Shown here: positions 35,954 to 36,503 of the stretch, in pieces
Layout of the letters: the number at the start of each line of letters is the position of its first letter
Position numbering within the stretch: position 1 is the first letter of the stretch
IMG/VR virus record: IMGVR_UViG_3300027969_000230
Location: 1-36,503 of that record
Origin: a virus
DNA length: 36,503 bases
Strand: one strand, 5' to 3'
The notes under the pieces: generated by a model
The model's database searches: none
Told to the model about the DNA's origin: nothing
What the model saw: only the letters and a program-made list of their open reading frames with translations
Made by a program: the position numbers and the translations under genes

Positions 35954-36468
35954 TGACCTCATTAAAAACCATATTGATATTAAGTAGCTTAATCTTATTT
36001 GGAGCAATATGGACTTATGAGATTAATGAAACCACTGTTGGACTACCGGATGGAGCACGAACAATTGAAAGTGCTCCACCTTGTGTTCAAATGTATGATC
36101 ACCTTAAGGAATATTCAGATAAGTACAAGATTCCATTTCATATTGCATATGGAGTAGCTCATAAAGAAACTGGATACAATGGAGCATTTGATTGGTCATA
36201 TAACCCAGCACTAACCTCGTCGGCTGCTGCATACGGAGCAATGCAGGTACAGGTGCCTACTGCAAACTTTATTTGGCAGTCAGGCAAAAAGATTACCGCA
36301 AAAAGATTATTGACGGATCTGAAATTTAATGTTGAGACCTCAATGAAACTTCTTGCACATTTGAAAAAACGATACGGTAGTTGGGAACTTGCATTGGGTT
36401 GTTATAATACCGGAAGACCTTTAATAAATTCATATGCACTAGAAATTGTACACTCAAACTATAAATAA
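35953..36468 (+). CDS. Lytic transglycosylase-like protein (SLT fold)
   Basis: The 171-residue protein has a hydrophobic start that can be a signal anchor (MTSLKTILILSSLILFGAIW) and then an SLT domain: HIAYGVAHKETGYNG with catalytic E72, AAAYGAMQVQ (about 91-100), VETSMKLLAHLKKRYGSWEL and LGCYNTG. Such enzymes cut glycan strands in peptidoglycan. With the GH19 endolysin at 19568 this is a second muralytic enzyme; the membrane anchor suggests a role in DNA entry or a local cut in place of bulk lysis. It follows the membrane gene directly. Confidence 0.85.
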   Translation: MTSLKTILILSSLILFGAIWTYEINETTVGLPDGARTIESAPPCVQMYDHLKEYSDKYKIPFHIAYGVAHKETGYNGAFDWSYNPALTSSAAAYGAMQVQVPTANFIWQSGKKITAKRLLTDLKFNVETSMKLLAHLKKRYGSWELALGCYNTGRPLINSYALEIVHSNYK

Positions 36469-36482
36469 AAAAATTAAATAAA

Positions 36483-36503
36483 ATGGCAGACTTTTGTAAT
36501 AAA
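36483..36503 (+). CDS. Start of a gene cut by the window end
   Basis: ATG at 36483 opens a frame reading MADFCNK to the last base. It follows an A-rich stretch as other starts here do. Nothing can be said about its product. Confidence 0.4.

Overview
The window reads as a piece of a large, AT-rich, T4-like tailed phage genome, probably infecting a Bacteroidota host, with one foreign-looking GC-rich end. T4-like signs are a type II topoisomerase split into a large subunit (13515-15350) and a medium subunit (15746-17107), many T4-style late promoter boxes (TATAAATA or GATAAATA followed by AC) just ahead of structural, internal and lysis genes, a tRNA array with a GIY-YIG homing endonuclease beside it, and a set of proteins whose N-termini resemble the T4 capsid-targeting sequence. 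The Bacteroidota host is inferred from the near absence of Shine-Dalgarno sequences (starts sit in A/T-rich tracts), a short lipoprotein with an SCQN lipobox, a DUF481-like outer-membrane barrel, and a small protein of the 'LRIGN' type common in Bacteroidota phages.

Layout. 1-777: GC-rich, CTAG-rich DNA holding the start of a minus-strand IS607-like recombinase that runs off the window edge, then a noncoding stretch with a 14-15 bp repeat at 57-58 bp spacing. 832-6679: small proteins, a holin-like peptide, a LamG-type adhesin and five proteins with capsid-targeting-like or related N-termini. 6760-8881: SmpB, another targeted protein with a peptidoglycan-binding-like segment, and small proteins. 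8905-10923: a methyltransferase-like gene and two glycosyltransferases, overlapping end to start. 10948-12090: a nucleotidyltransferase-like protein with a targeting N-terminus. 12161-13445: small accessory genes. 13515-17107: topoisomerase. 17492-18498: a 2H phosphoesterase with a targeting-like N-terminus and an acyl-CoA thioesterase. 18500-20386 (minus): outer-membrane barrel, tail-collar protein, GH19 endolysin. 20455-22922: a HEXXH protein, lipoprotein, two membrane/coiled-coil proteins, zinc ribbon, metallophosphoesterase. 22935-23024: tRNA-Ser. 24007-25708: three more targeted proteins. 25736-28876: virion-like proteins sharing an N-terminal domain. 29142-31189: 14 tRNAs or tRNA-like genes separated by strongly structured spacers. 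31245-31874: GIY-YIG endonuclease. 32411-34459: two adhesins with a common N-domain but different lectin domains (PA14, LamG). 34479-36468: ClpP, a P-loop kinase, a membrane protein and a lytic transglycosylase.

How the genes fit together. The most striking feature is the repeated N-terminal module (basic/aromatic start, then F-[IV]-x-E followed by A, S, G, D or V) on at least eight otherwise different proteins, several behind late promoters. By analogy with T4 internal proteins (signal MKTYQEFIAE, cleaved by the gp21 prohead protease), these would be packed in the head, trimmed and injected with the DNA. The carriers include a nucleotidyltransferase, probably a 2H phosphoesterase, and a PG-binding-like protein. 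If correct, this is a large injected-effector set. The tRNA spacers, which form hairpins, one possible pseudoknot and a tmRNA-like 5' motif in a phage that encodes SmpB, are the second region most worth testing. All assignments come from reading the sequence; no database search was run.
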